A DNA stretch of 5,229 nt from positions 1-5,229 of the forward strand of contig DPXQ01000148.1 in the NCBI GenBank assembly GCA_003527225.1, written 5' to 3'. This stretch comes from Rhizobium sp. GTDB taxonomy: Bacteria; Pseudomonadota; Alphaproteobacteria; Rhizobiales; Rhizobiaceae. Made by a program: the position numbers and the translations under genes. This document shows positions 1 to 5,229 of this stretch, in pieces (within the stretch, counting starts at the first letter, position 1; each line of letters begins with the position of its first letter). The notes beneath the pieces were generated by a model that saw only the letters and a program-made list of their open reading frames with translations, had not been told where the DNA came from and did no database searches.

Positions 1-33
1 GAGGGAAATTGGGGCTCAGGTCACTTCTGATGA
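1..33. repeat. Imperfect direct repeat, copy 1 (IS-tip-like)
   Basis: This 33-bp stretch matches 240-272 at about 26 of 33 positions. Both copies share an unbroken 11-base core, CTCAGGTCACT. On the minus strand the copy begins TGACCTGAG at position 23, a start that resembles the terminal bases of some IS3-type elements. That resemblance is recalled, not checked. The stop codon of the recombinase remnant lies within this sequence, which suggests an element once inserted here and cut the gene short. The rest of such an element would lie left of the window. Confidence 0.55.
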
Positions 34-209
34 AGGAAAGAGGGGGCCTTCCTGCCGGCGGCGAAGGTCAGGATGGCGGCGAGGCTGCCGCGCAGCACGA
101 TCGCCAGTTGTTCTCCGTCTCGAACAAGCTCGATCCGGTTGGCGAGCGTGCGCAATATCTGAGCCGCCCCGCCCCGCGTCTCATCATTGCCGAGCTGGTC
201 CCGACCAGA
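21..209 (-). pseudogene. Serine recombinase (resolvase/invertase), C-terminal remnant
   Basis: The minus strand encodes 62 residues ending at TGA (21-23), with an in-frame TAA at 210-212 just upstream, so there is no start and no catalytic domain. The segment NDETRGGAAQILRTLANRIEL followed by VLRGSLAAILTFA resembles the end of large serine recombinases, where a helical segment with 'ETR..A..ILR.L..RI' leads into a short beta stretch and 'L.G.LAAIL'. This identification comes from memory of the family and was not searched. The N-terminal resolvase domain with its nucleophilic Ser, the recombinase domain and the zinc ribbon are all absent. The piece lies between two IS-tip-like repeats, and its stop falls inside one of them. 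Both ends therefore look set by insertions or deletions, and it should have no recombinase activity. Confidence 0.65.
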
Positions 210-221
210 TTAAAAACCCAG

Positions 222-237
222 GACTTTCCCGAAAGTC
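222..237. other. Short perfect inverted repeat (hairpin)
   Basis: GACTTTCCCGAAAGTC forms a 6-7 bp stem with a 2-4 nt loop. It lies between the recombinase remnant and the second repeat copy. No T tract follows on the plus strand. On the minus strand the downstream sequence includes a short T run (TTTTTAAT) after a few bases, so a weak terminator or part of an IS end are both possible. Confidence 0.4.
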
Positions 238-239
238 TA

Positions 240-272
240 GAGGGAGTTTGGAACTCAGGTCACTCATGATAA
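240..272. repeat. Imperfect direct repeat, copy 2 (IS-tip-like)
   Basis: This is the second copy of the sequence at 1-33, in the same orientation and 239 bp away. The minus-strand tip TGACCTGAG starts at 262. Because the two copies are direct rather than inverted, they are not the two ends of one simple element. They are better read as the same end of two related insertions, the second reduced to about 50 bp (roughly 210-262). Confidence 0.55.
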
Positions 273-286
273 CTTCAGCTTCTTAG

Positions 287-586
287 AAGTGGCGGCTCCG
301 GCAAAGCCGAGGCGGGTCAAAGCCGGAGTCGGGTATCGTCGTGTTGAACATGCACAAGGCGAAGGGGAAGCAGTTCGATGAGGTTATCATCTTCGAAGGA
401 TGGCCGACGCGCGACAAGGGCGAGATCGTCGGCAACCCGGATCGCATTGTGAGCGGCAATGTCCGCGCGGGGGTGATGACGCAAGCTCGCCAGAATTTCC
501 GCGTGAGCGTGACGCGCGCGAAAACTCGCAGAACGATCATGTCGCCCAACGACGACGTTTGTGTCCTCCTTATCCCCGATGAGTGA
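287..586 (+). pseudogene. UvrD/Rep-type superfamily 1 helicase, C-terminal remnant
   Basis: The plus strand is open for about 99 codons from just after a TAG (284-286) to TGA (584-586). The segment [20 protein letters not shown] fits helicase motif V and its approach (the 'mtiHkaKGleFd.V' pattern). FRVSVTRAK fits motif VI, where Arg contacts ATP. After that comes only a short tail ending in LLIPDE, which looks like a natural C terminus. Walker A, the DExx box and the whole 1A/1B domains are missing, so the piece cannot hydrolyse ATP. A GTG at 341 could be read as a start, but the similarity appears to run upstream of it ([14 protein letters not shown]), so the gene was truncated on the left, near the second repeat copy. 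Helicases of this class act in DNA repair and in some phage-defence loci. The fragment is too short to say which. Confidence 0.75.
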
Positions 587-661
587 AGCTACGCTGCGGT
601 CGTTGTGTGGGCAGGATCCGGGCAGCTTCAATGTGGCCTCCTATCGCGATGTAGGCGCTAG

Positions 662-684
662 AGAGAGGGCGCTCCGCCCTCTTT
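662..684 (+). terminator. Candidate intrinsic terminator
   Basis: GAGGGCG (665-671), a CTC loop and CGCCCTC (675-681) form a 7-bp GC-rich stem that extends by an A-T pair and weaker pairs outward. TTTC follows on the plus strand, so the U tract is short. It lies about 75 bp after the helicase remnant's stop and could end transcription from the left. On the minus strand the bases after the stem are not U-rich. Confidence 0.5.
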
Positions 685-997
685 CAATTAGGAGCTCTTG
701 GCGGTGCGGTCATTTCCGTCGAGGATGCCTACAGCCATTCGAGGTGGGTCCGCGACGTCCTTTCTTGCTTGAACCCGGAGGCTGCGCATCGCTGCCGATT
801 GGTTGGCAATAGCATGCCCCAATATTGTCGTCCGTCCCAGCCGGCGTTGCGACTGCAGTTGACGTGTTTGATATCTAAAGCCGACATTCCGCTTCCGTGA
901 AGAGTTTCGGGCGCCGGCAGGCGTACGAAAGTCCCCGAGGAAGGAACCCGCGGGCCACGGTCGAAGGCTATGGAGATTTCGATTTACGGCTGATGTA

Positions 998-1015
998 TGC
1001 AGTGGCGCGACTGCA
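998..1015. repeat. Inverted repeat downstream of the transposase
   Basis: TGCAGT, a GGCGCG spacer and ACTGCA form a perfect 6-bp stem with a 6-nt loop about 180 bp past the transposase stop. Rolling-circle elements of the IS91 family carry hairpins near the ends where the transposase nicks, so this is a possible end component. The match is short and could be chance. GCGACTGCAG recurs at 849-858. Confidence 0.25.
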
Positions 1016-1194
1016 GCGAGAGAGGGGAGCGATCGATGCGAATTGACCGCTTCGTTGCGCATCCGCGTGACTTTGCCGGCCCGGCGCCCGGCTCGCCGCA
1101 ACCCTGTCGACGGCGGTGATCACCAAGGACGCGTGTAGGTCGGTTGCCGGAGGCGTAATGCCTGCGGCTGAAGCCTGGACGATGCCATGCCGGG

Positions 1195-2385
1195 TCATGA
1201 AGCAGTCTCCCGGTTCGTCGCCGTCGCGTCCGGCGGTCCGCGCGGCTGCCTCCAGCGTTCAAACACCTCGATGACGATCATTCGTCCGCCACAGCAGGGG
1301 CATGAGGGGCGGAAGTCATCCGGTTCGTTTCGTGCGTCCTCATCGACAGCGGCGACGTGCAGGAGCTCGCGCGCAAGTGCGAGGCAAGCCTTTCGGGCAG
1401 AGCCGGCGAGAAGACCGTAGTGCCGGATACGATGGAAGCCACGCGGCAAGACATGGAGCAGGAAGCGGCGGATGAACTCATCGACCGCGAGCGTCATGAT
1501 CTGCTGTCGGTCGCAGCCGTCTCGGCGGTAGTCCTTGTAGCGGAAGGTGACGCCAGTTTCGTCAAAGGTGATCAGGCGGCGGTTCGAGATTGCGACCCGG
1601 TGGGTGTAGCGGGACAGGTAGGCGAGCACTTCCTCCGGCCCTGCGAACGGCGCCTTGGCATAGACCACCCAGCGCTTCTTTCGGACCGGCGATAGATGCC
1701 GCAAGAATGCCTGCCGCTCCGCGAGATGAGCAAGTGCACCGAAGAAGCCGAGCCGCCCGGCATCGTGCAGAGCGACCAGCCGGACGAGGAACAGCCGTCG
1801 AAACAGTCTGCCGAGTACGCGTACGGGAAGCAGGGAGGCCGGGCGCGATGATATCCATCGGCTTCCGTCTGGCGTGATGCCACCGCCCGGAACGATCATG
1901 TGGACATGCGGATGGTGCGTCATCGCCGATCCCCACGTGTGGAGCACGGCGGTGATGCCAATGCGCGCGCCGAGATGGTTGCGATCGGCCGCGATGGTGA
2001 GCATCGTCTCCGACGCCGCCTTGAACAGCAGGTCATAGACGAGCGCCTTGTTCTGGAACGCTATATCGGCGACCTCGGCCGGCAGCGTGAACACGACGTG
2101 GAAGTAACCGACCGGAAGCAGATCGGCCTCGCGTTCGACAAGCCATGTCCGTGCTGCCGCGCCCTGGCACTTTGGGCAATGCCGATTGCGGCAGGAATTG
2201 TAGGCGATCCGCCACTGGCCGCAGTCCTCGCAGGCCTCGACGTGACCGCCGAGGGCAGCAGTTCGGCAGTTCTCGACCGCCGACATCACCTTCAGTTGCG
2301 GCAGGCTCAGATGTCCTGCATGCGCGCGCCGGTACGCCGCCCCGGCAGCTCGGAAGATGTCGGCGACCTCGATCGAGGCACGCAA
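1195..2385 (-). CDS. IS91-family Y2/HUH transposase
   Basis: This 396-residue protein is of full family length. An N-terminal zinc-binding region has CEDCG (residues 52-56) and CRNRHCPKC (65-73). The HUH metal-binding motif is HPHVH (158-162), with H160 and H162 as the metal ligands. The paired catalytic tyrosines are in AYLSRY, Y256 and Y260, spaced Y-x3-Y as in IS91. A C-terminal cysteine cluster, SCPCCGG, spans 361-367. By analogy with IS91, the enzyme nicks one DNA strand at the element's origin end, becomes covalently joined to it through a tyrosine, and drives one-strand transfer. The start is TTG at 2385, the first possible start after the recombinase stop (TGA 2389-2391). It lies in the same frame, with one codon between, and no strong ribosome binding site precedes it, so translation probably depends on coupling with the upstream gene. 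No stop or frameshift is seen, so it may be active. Confidence 0.93.
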   Translation of the reverse strand: MRASIEVADIFRAAGAAYRRAHAGHLSLPQLKVMSAVENCRTAALGGHVEACEDCGQWRIAYNSCRNRHCPKCQGAAARTWLVEREADLLPVGYFHVVFTLPAEVADIAFQNKALVYDLLFKAASETMLTIAADRNHLGARIGITAVLHTWGSAMTHHPHVHMIVPGGGITPDGSRWISSRPASLLPVRVLGRLFRRLFLVRLVALHDAGRLGFFGALAHLAERQAFLRHLSPVRKKRWVVYAKAPFAGPEEVLAYLSRYTHRVAISNRRLITFDETGVTFRYKDYRRDGCDRQQIMTLAVDEFIRRFLLHVLPRGFHRIRHYGLLAGSARKACLALARELLHVAAVDEDARNEPDDFRPSCPCCGGRMIVIEVFERWRQPRGPPDATATNRETAS

Positions 2386-2388
2386 GGC

Positions 2389-3298
2389 TCAACCGCCGGG
2401 CGAGGCTTCTTCCGGCTTGAACAGGCCGAGCTTGCAGAGCGGACTCGTCACCGTGCGGACCGTCCTGGTCGCCACCTTGGCGTAGAGGGCGGTGTTGTTG
2501 AGCTTTGCGTGCCCGAGAAGGACCCTGGATGATCCTGATGTCTGTGCCGTCCTCCAGCAGGTGAGTGGCGAAGCTATGGCGCAGCGTATGCGGCCCGACC
2601 CGCTTGGCAATGTCGGCGGCCTGGGCCGCCTCAACGACGATCCGATAGAGCTGCCGCGTGCTGATCGGCTTCATCGCGTGTTGTCCTGGGAATAACCAGC
2701 CGTCGCGATGCATCACACCCTGCTGTCTCCCAACCTTCCACCACTGGCGCAACAAGGTGAGCAGATCCTCCGAGAGCATGGCATTGCGATAGCGTCCGCC
2801 CTTGCCACGCTCGACGCGCAGTAGCATCCGCTCACTGTCGACGTCGGCGACCTTCAGCATGGAGACCTCCGCAACACGTAGGCCGGCGCCATAGGCGACC
2901 GACAATGCTGCCTGGTGCTTGAGGCAGGTGGTGGCATTGAGTAACCGGGCAACCTCGTCGCGGCTCAGCACCACAGGCAGGTTCCGAGGATGCGCCAGCC
3001 GGACGAGCCTACGCGCCAGGTCCGGGCGGTCGAGGGTCTGGGTGAAGAGGAAGCGTAACGCCGACACGACGCTGTTCATCGTCGGAACGGGAACGCCATC
3101 CTCCTGCTGCGCGATCTGGAACCGGCGCAGGTCGTCGGCAGTCGCCGTGTCTGGTGAACGCCCGAGGAAGGTCGCCAGGCGACCGATGTCGCGGAGATAG
3201 TTACGCTGCGTTTCGCGTGAGAAACGCCGCATGTTCATGTCGTCGATCAACCGCTGGCGCAGCGGGCTGATGGGTGTGTCGGGTTGGGGGTACTGCAT
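2389..3298 (-). pseudogene. Tyrosine recombinase (XerC/D-like) of the IS91-type element, frameshifted
   Basis: The gene encodes a site-specific recombinase of about 302 residues that would cut and rejoin DNA through a tyrosine. An N-terminal SAM-like DNA-binding domain (about residues 10-100) precedes the catalytic domain. The first catalytic residues are present in frame: R141 in GLRVAEV, K166 in RGKGGR, and H237 and R240 in HTLRHSFATH. After codon 258 (CAG, 2525-2527) the run GGG at 2523-2525 has one base too many. Dropping one G restores VLLGHAKLNNTALYAKVAT, with the last catalytic His (about 263) and the nucleophile Tyr (about 272), and a natural end at EEASPGG. As written, the zero frame instead runs on to 2033 with unrelated residues and no nucleophile. 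The start ATG at 3298 has AAGGAG 7 nt upstream. A mutation or sequencing error is the likeliest cause, since no known +1 shift signal is visible. Confidence 0.9.
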
Positions 3299-3305
3299 GA
3301 TCAGG

Positions 3306-3311
3306 CTCCTT
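3306..3311 (-). promoter_or_regulatory. Ribosome binding site of the tyrosine recombinase
   Basis: AAGGAG on the minus strand is 7 nt from ATG (3298), an ideal spacing. It supports that start over upstream codons. Confidence 0.75.
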
Positions 3312-3482
3312 GGTGAAGAAGCCCGTCATGCTCTGCCCTTGCCGGACGACGCTCGATGCAGGCGCAACGTCCGGCATGTGCCCCTCTACCTCAGCCGCAG
3401 ACGCCCTCCCGCGCAGCGGGTTCGTTCCCCGGCCCCTGTGCTGCCGGACGGCAAAGCGCCCTCATGTCGGTCGTAGAGAAAA

Positions 3483-3490
3483 CACCTCCT
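3483..3490 (-). promoter_or_regulatory. Orphan Shine-Dalgarno-like sequence
   Basis: AGGAGGTG on the minus strand is a near-perfect anti-16S match, 29 nt past the thiolase stop, in the position expected for the next gene of the operon. No ATG, GTG or TTG follows at 5-12 nt. The nearest ATG (3465) is about 17 nt away and opens only 24 codons. It may be the leftover leader of a gene displaced by the element, or a chance match. Confidence 0.35.
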
Positions 3491-3519
3491 GAGATGCTCA
3501 AAAGTGGACATGAAGACTT

Positions 3520-4722
3520 CTATGGTCTTTTGGCGGTCTGCAGGGTCTCAAGAGCCAGAGCGATCCCCTGCCCGCCGCCGATACAAAGGGTCACCATCCC
3601 CTTGCTCAGGCCGTCGCGTTGCATCGAATGGATGAGGCGCGTCACCAGAACAGCCCCAGTGGCACCGATCGCGTGCCCATGGGCAATAGCGCCGCCATCG
3701 ACATTGACGATCTCTTCCGCCAATCCAAGCTCCCGAATGACGGCAAGTGGAACGGCTGCAAAAGCTTCATTGATCTCGATGCGCTCGACGTCACCAAGCG
3801 ACCAGCCAGCGCGTTCCAGCGCCCTGCGCACGGCGGGAACTGGTCCAAGTCCGAACATGCCAGGTTCGACAGCGCCAACGCCATATCCTGCCAGGCGTGC
3901 AACCGGCTCGATCCCAACCTTCTCCGCAAAGCCGCGCTCCGCCACGACCATAGCAGCCGCGCCGCTGTTGAGGCCCGGCGCATTGCCTGCCGTGATGGTT
4001 CCATCCTTGCGGAAGGCAGGCTTGAGCCGCGACAGCGTCTCGACTGTCGTATCCGGCCGCACCGCTTCATCGACGGCAAATGTCGAGACGCCTTGACGCC
4101 CCTGGATTTCAACAGGTGCAATCTCGGCGTCGAAATAACCGGCAGCCTGCGCTGCGGCAAAACGCTGTTGCGAACGCGCTGCGAACGCATCTTGCTCCTC
4201 TCGTGTGATCCGGAAGCGGGTGACCAGATCCTCCGTATGCCATCCTGAATGCTCGCCAGAGAAAGCGTCGTTCAAACCGTCGGCCAGCATGCTGTCGAGG
4301 ATCTGCGCCGGTCCCATGCGGTATCCCCAACGCCCGCCATCCATCAGGTAGGGTGCGCGGTCCATGTTCTCCATGCCACCAGCGACAGCCGCATCGATAT
4401 CGCCACTGGCAATCTCCTGGGCCGCACTGACGATCGCCTGCGCGCCAGAACCGCAGACCCGGTTCACCGTTAGAGCCGGGACGGATACCGGCAGTCCGCT
4501 TTGGATCGCAGCCTGTCGGGCCGGGTTCATCCGGTTTCCGGCCTGAATGACATTACCCATGACGACCGAGCCGATAGCGTCGCCGGCAAGTCCGGCCCGC
4601 TTCAAGGTCTCTCTCACGACGATGGCGCCGAGTTCCGTCGCAGGGATTGCTTTCAATGCGCCGTTGAATGTCCCGATCGCTGTGCGCACCGGTTTCGCCA
4701 GAATGATCTCTCTGCTTCTCAT
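3520..4722 (-). CDS. Thiolase (acetyl-CoA acyltransferase / acetyltransferase)
   Basis: This complete 400-residue thiolase is of normal family length. The enzyme either cleaves 3-ketoacyl-CoA with CoA to give acetyl-CoA or condenses two acetyl-CoA molecules, in the cytoplasm. The nucleophilic Cys90 lies in NRVCGSG, followed by GGMENMDRAPYL (115-126). NEAF is at 318-321, the catalytic His350 in GGAIAHGHAIGATGA, and the second catalytic Cys380 in TLCIGGGQG. The common GNASGINDGAAA block appears as GNAPGLNSGAAA (246-257), a mild variant. The start ATG at 4722 has a purine-rich AAGGAAGAG (4728-4736) just upstream. The gene begins 43 bp after an aldo/keto reductase on the same strand, so the two are probably cotranscribed. 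Whether it is degradative (beta-oxidation, beta-ketoadipate type) or biosynthetic (acetoacetyl-CoA) cannot be told from this sequence. The IS91-type element follows its 3' end but does not interrupt it. Confidence 0.93.
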   Translation of the reverse strand: MRSREIILAKPVRTAIGTFNGALKAIPATELGAIVVRETLKRAGLAGDAIGSVVMGNVIQAGNRMNPARQAAIQSGLPVSVPALTVNRVCGSGAQAIVSAAQEIASGDIDAAVAGGMENMDRAPYLMDGGRWGYRMGPAQILDSMLADGLNDAFSGEHSGWHTEDLVTRFRITREEQDAFAARSQQRFAAAQAAGYFDAEIAPVEIQGRQGVSTFAVDEAVRPDTTVETLSRLKPAFRKDGTITAGNAPGLNSGAAAMVVAERGFAEKVGIEPVARLAGYGVGAVEPGMFGLGPVPAVRRALERAGWSLGDVERIEINEAFAAVPLAVIRELGLAEEIVNVDGGAIAHGHAIGATGAVLVTRLIHSMQRDGLSKGMVTLCIGGGQGIALALETLQTAKRP

Positions 4723-4727
4723 CGGAT

Positions 4728-4736
4728 CTCTTCCTT
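4728..4736 (-). promoter_or_regulatory. Ribosome binding site of the thiolase
   Basis: AAGGAAGAG on the minus strand ends 5 nt before the ATG at 4722, and its AAGGA part is about 9 nt away. It supports the chosen start and separate initiation within the operon. Confidence 0.6.
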
Positions 4737-4765
4737 GGTTGCTCGCTTAGTGATGGGATCGCCGA

Positions 4766-5229
4766 TCAGGCAACGATCCTGCTGATTGCGACGCCATAGT
4801 CCTGCGAACTTGCAGCCTTGGTGGCAGTAGCACCTGCAAGACTGCTCACGTCGTCGAGACGTCGGATTTGATCTTCGGAAAGATTGACTGAGACTGCGCC
4901 GATATTGGCCTTCAGTTGATCGAGGGATCTGGGACCAATCAGCGGAATGCTGCCATGACTGATCGACCAGGCGATTGCCACACGATCCGGGCTCGTTTCG
5001 AGTTCCCCGGCAATTTCGAGAACGGTGTCGAGAATGCGGGTTCGCTGCTCGCTGTTTTCCGCCTGGAACACGCGGCCACCCATCTTTTCGGCGCGCCCAG
5101 TTTCGCCCTTGCGATACTTGCCCGTCAAAACACCGCCACCGAGCGGGGACCATGTCACGACACCGAGACCAAGCGCCTTGGCGGCCGGGAACAGATCGGC
5201 CTCGGGCTCACGACGCACGAGGCTGTGTT
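4766..5229 (-). CDS. Aldo/keto reductase, C-terminal part (runs off the window)
   Basis: The minus-strand frame is open to the window edge and ends at TGA (4766-4768), giving about 153 residues, roughly the C-terminal half of a 310-345 residue protein. Aldo/keto reductases are cytoplasmic NADPH-dependent enzymes with a (beta/alpha)8 barrel that reduce carbonyl groups. The family segment HSLVRREPEADLFPAAKALG is visible (most relatives have Tyr where this has His), then VVTWSPLGGGVLTGKYR. The NADP-binding loop follows as IPLIGPRSLDQLKANIGAV. The catalytic Asp, Tyr, Lys and His of the family lie in the missing front half and could not be checked. A GTG at 5218 is not the real start, because the family similarity continues upstream. 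It lies 43 bp before the thiolase, so an operon is likely. The substrate is unknown. Confidence 0.88.
   Translation of the reverse strand, partial: HSLVRREPEADLFPAAKALGLGVVTWSPLGGGVLTGKYRKGETGRAEKMGGRVFQAENSEQRTRILDTVLEIAGELETSPDRVAIAWSISHGSIPLIGPRSLDQLKANIGAVSVNLSEDQIRRLDDVSSLAGATATKAASSQDYGVAISRIVA

Larger units (their letters stand above)
587..1194. other. Stretch without a recognisable gene, probably including the 3' end of the IS91-type element
   Basis: Apart from the hairpin at 662-684, no coding region here can be supported. A 137-codon minus-strand open frame (1101 to 688) ends about 5 bp before that hairpin, but its residues match no family I know, it is rich in Arg and Ser, and it has no clear ribosome binding site. 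The part nearest the transposase should contain the downstream (oriIS) end of the IS91-type element. IS91-family elements favour GAAC/CAAG targets. Read in the element's direction, the nearest such tetranucleotides past the transposase are the two CAAG motifs at 764-771, but no end could be fixed. The minus strand around 900-1000 is a reasonable place to look for oriIS. Confidence 0.4.
1195..3298 (-). mobile_element. IS91-family element, two-gene type (core; ends not resolved)
   Basis: The coordinates cover only the coding core. A tyrosine recombinase gene is followed at once by an IS91-type Y2 transposase gene on the same strand, an arrangement I recall from IS91-family elements of alphaproteobacteria. 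These elements move by a rolling-circle-like process, lack terminal inverted repeats and make no target duplication, so the ends cannot be read from repeats. The left (upstream) end probably lies between 3299 and about 3490 and the right (downstream) end below 1195. The transposase looks intact and the recombinase is frameshifted. Confidence 0.8.
3299..3519. other. Junction between the IS91-type element and the thiolase operon
   Basis: No gene is supported here. The stretch holds the recombinase leader and probably the upstream (terIS) end of the element. A small hairpin, CCCGC-GCA-GCGGG, lies at 3408-3420. Next to it, at 3420-3427, are two GTTC tetranucleotides (GAAC on the minus strand), the target type favoured by IS91-family elements. 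Nearer the thiolase, the minus strand carries AGGAGGTG (3483-3490) without a start codon at usable distance. Just after the thiolase stop, AAGAC/GTCTT repeats (about 3512-3528) can form a weak 5-bp stem. The element boundary therefore lies somewhere between 3420 and 3490, by inference only. Confidence 0.4.

Noticed and set aside
9..269. 86-codon plus-strand open frame
   Set aside because: It is antisense to the recombinase remnant, whose minus-strand residues fit a family better. It also spans both repeats.
2033..2523. Continuation of the recombinase reading frame past the frameshift, giving a 421-residue protein
   Set aside because: After residue 258 the residues no longer resemble the family and run across the transposase gene in another frame. 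The family sequence continues in the shifted frame to 2389.
1900..2532. 210-codon plus-strand open frame
   Set aside because: It lies antisense to the transposase and the end of the recombinase, both with clear family motifs. Long antisense frames are common in GC-rich DNA, and it resembles nothing known.
3391..3465. 24-codon minus-strand frame after the strong AGGAGGTG
   Set aside because: The spacing from the Shine-Dalgarno is about 17 nt, too far, and the peptide has no recognisable character.
3356..4248. Two plus-strand open frames of 246 and 209 codons (3356-4096 and 3619-4248)
   Set aside because: Both run antisense to the intact thiolase and show low-complexity Ser/Pro/Arg/Ala composition typical of shadow frames.
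4719..5153. 144-codon minus-strand frame overlapping the aldo/keto reductase
   Set aside because: It is an alternative frame of the reductase gene, rich in Arg, Ser and Gln, without family resemblance.
1..5229. CRISPR array, tRNA, rRNA or riboswitch
   Set aside because: No regularly spaced repeats were seen, and no cloverleaf-like or conserved RNA sequence was recognised by eye.

Overview
This window looks like a piece of a GC-rich alphaproteobacterial genome, probably Rhizobiales. That is an inference from base composition and from the style of the encoded proteins. No RNA gene or other taxonomic marker is present, so it stays a guess. The window joins a worn-out mobile-DNA zone on the left to an ordinary metabolic gene pair on the right.

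Left zone (1 to about 590). The C-terminal tail of a large serine recombinase (21-209, minus strand) lies between two like-oriented copies of a 33-bp sequence (1-33 and 240-272) that resemble insertion-sequence tips. The recombinase stop codon lies inside one of these tips. After the second copy comes the C-terminal end of a UvrD/Rep-type superfamily 1 helicase (287-586, plus strand), with its motif V-like and motif VI-like segments but no ATPase front half. Both genes are remnants. A hairpin at 662-684 could terminate transcription from the left.

Middle (about 590 to about 3500). An IS91-family element of the two-gene type lies on the minus strand. It carries a XerC/D-like tyrosine recombinase (3298 to 2389) and then, in the same frame and separated by a TGA and one codon, a full-length Y2/HUH transposase (2385 to 1195). 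The transposase keeps its zinc-finger cysteines, HUH motif and paired tyrosines. The recombinase has a one-base frameshift at 2523-2525, just before its last catalytic His and its nucleophilic Tyr, so it probably cannot work as encoded. The element's exact ends could not be fixed. The 600 bases downstream of the transposase (587-1194) hold no gene I recognise.

Right zone (3520-5229). An aldo/keto reductase, cut by the window edge, and a complete thiolase (acetyl-CoA acyltransferase) lie 43 bp apart on the minus strand and look like one operon. The thiolase is intact, with Cys90, His350 and Cys380. The IS91-type element lies directly downstream of it and may have displaced the next operon gene: an orphan Shine-Dalgarno sequence sits 29 nt after the thiolase stop.

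I found no convincing new biological system. The best leads are the frameshifted accessory recombinase, the one-stop spacing between the two element genes, and the mosaic of broken recombinase and helicase pieces on the left.
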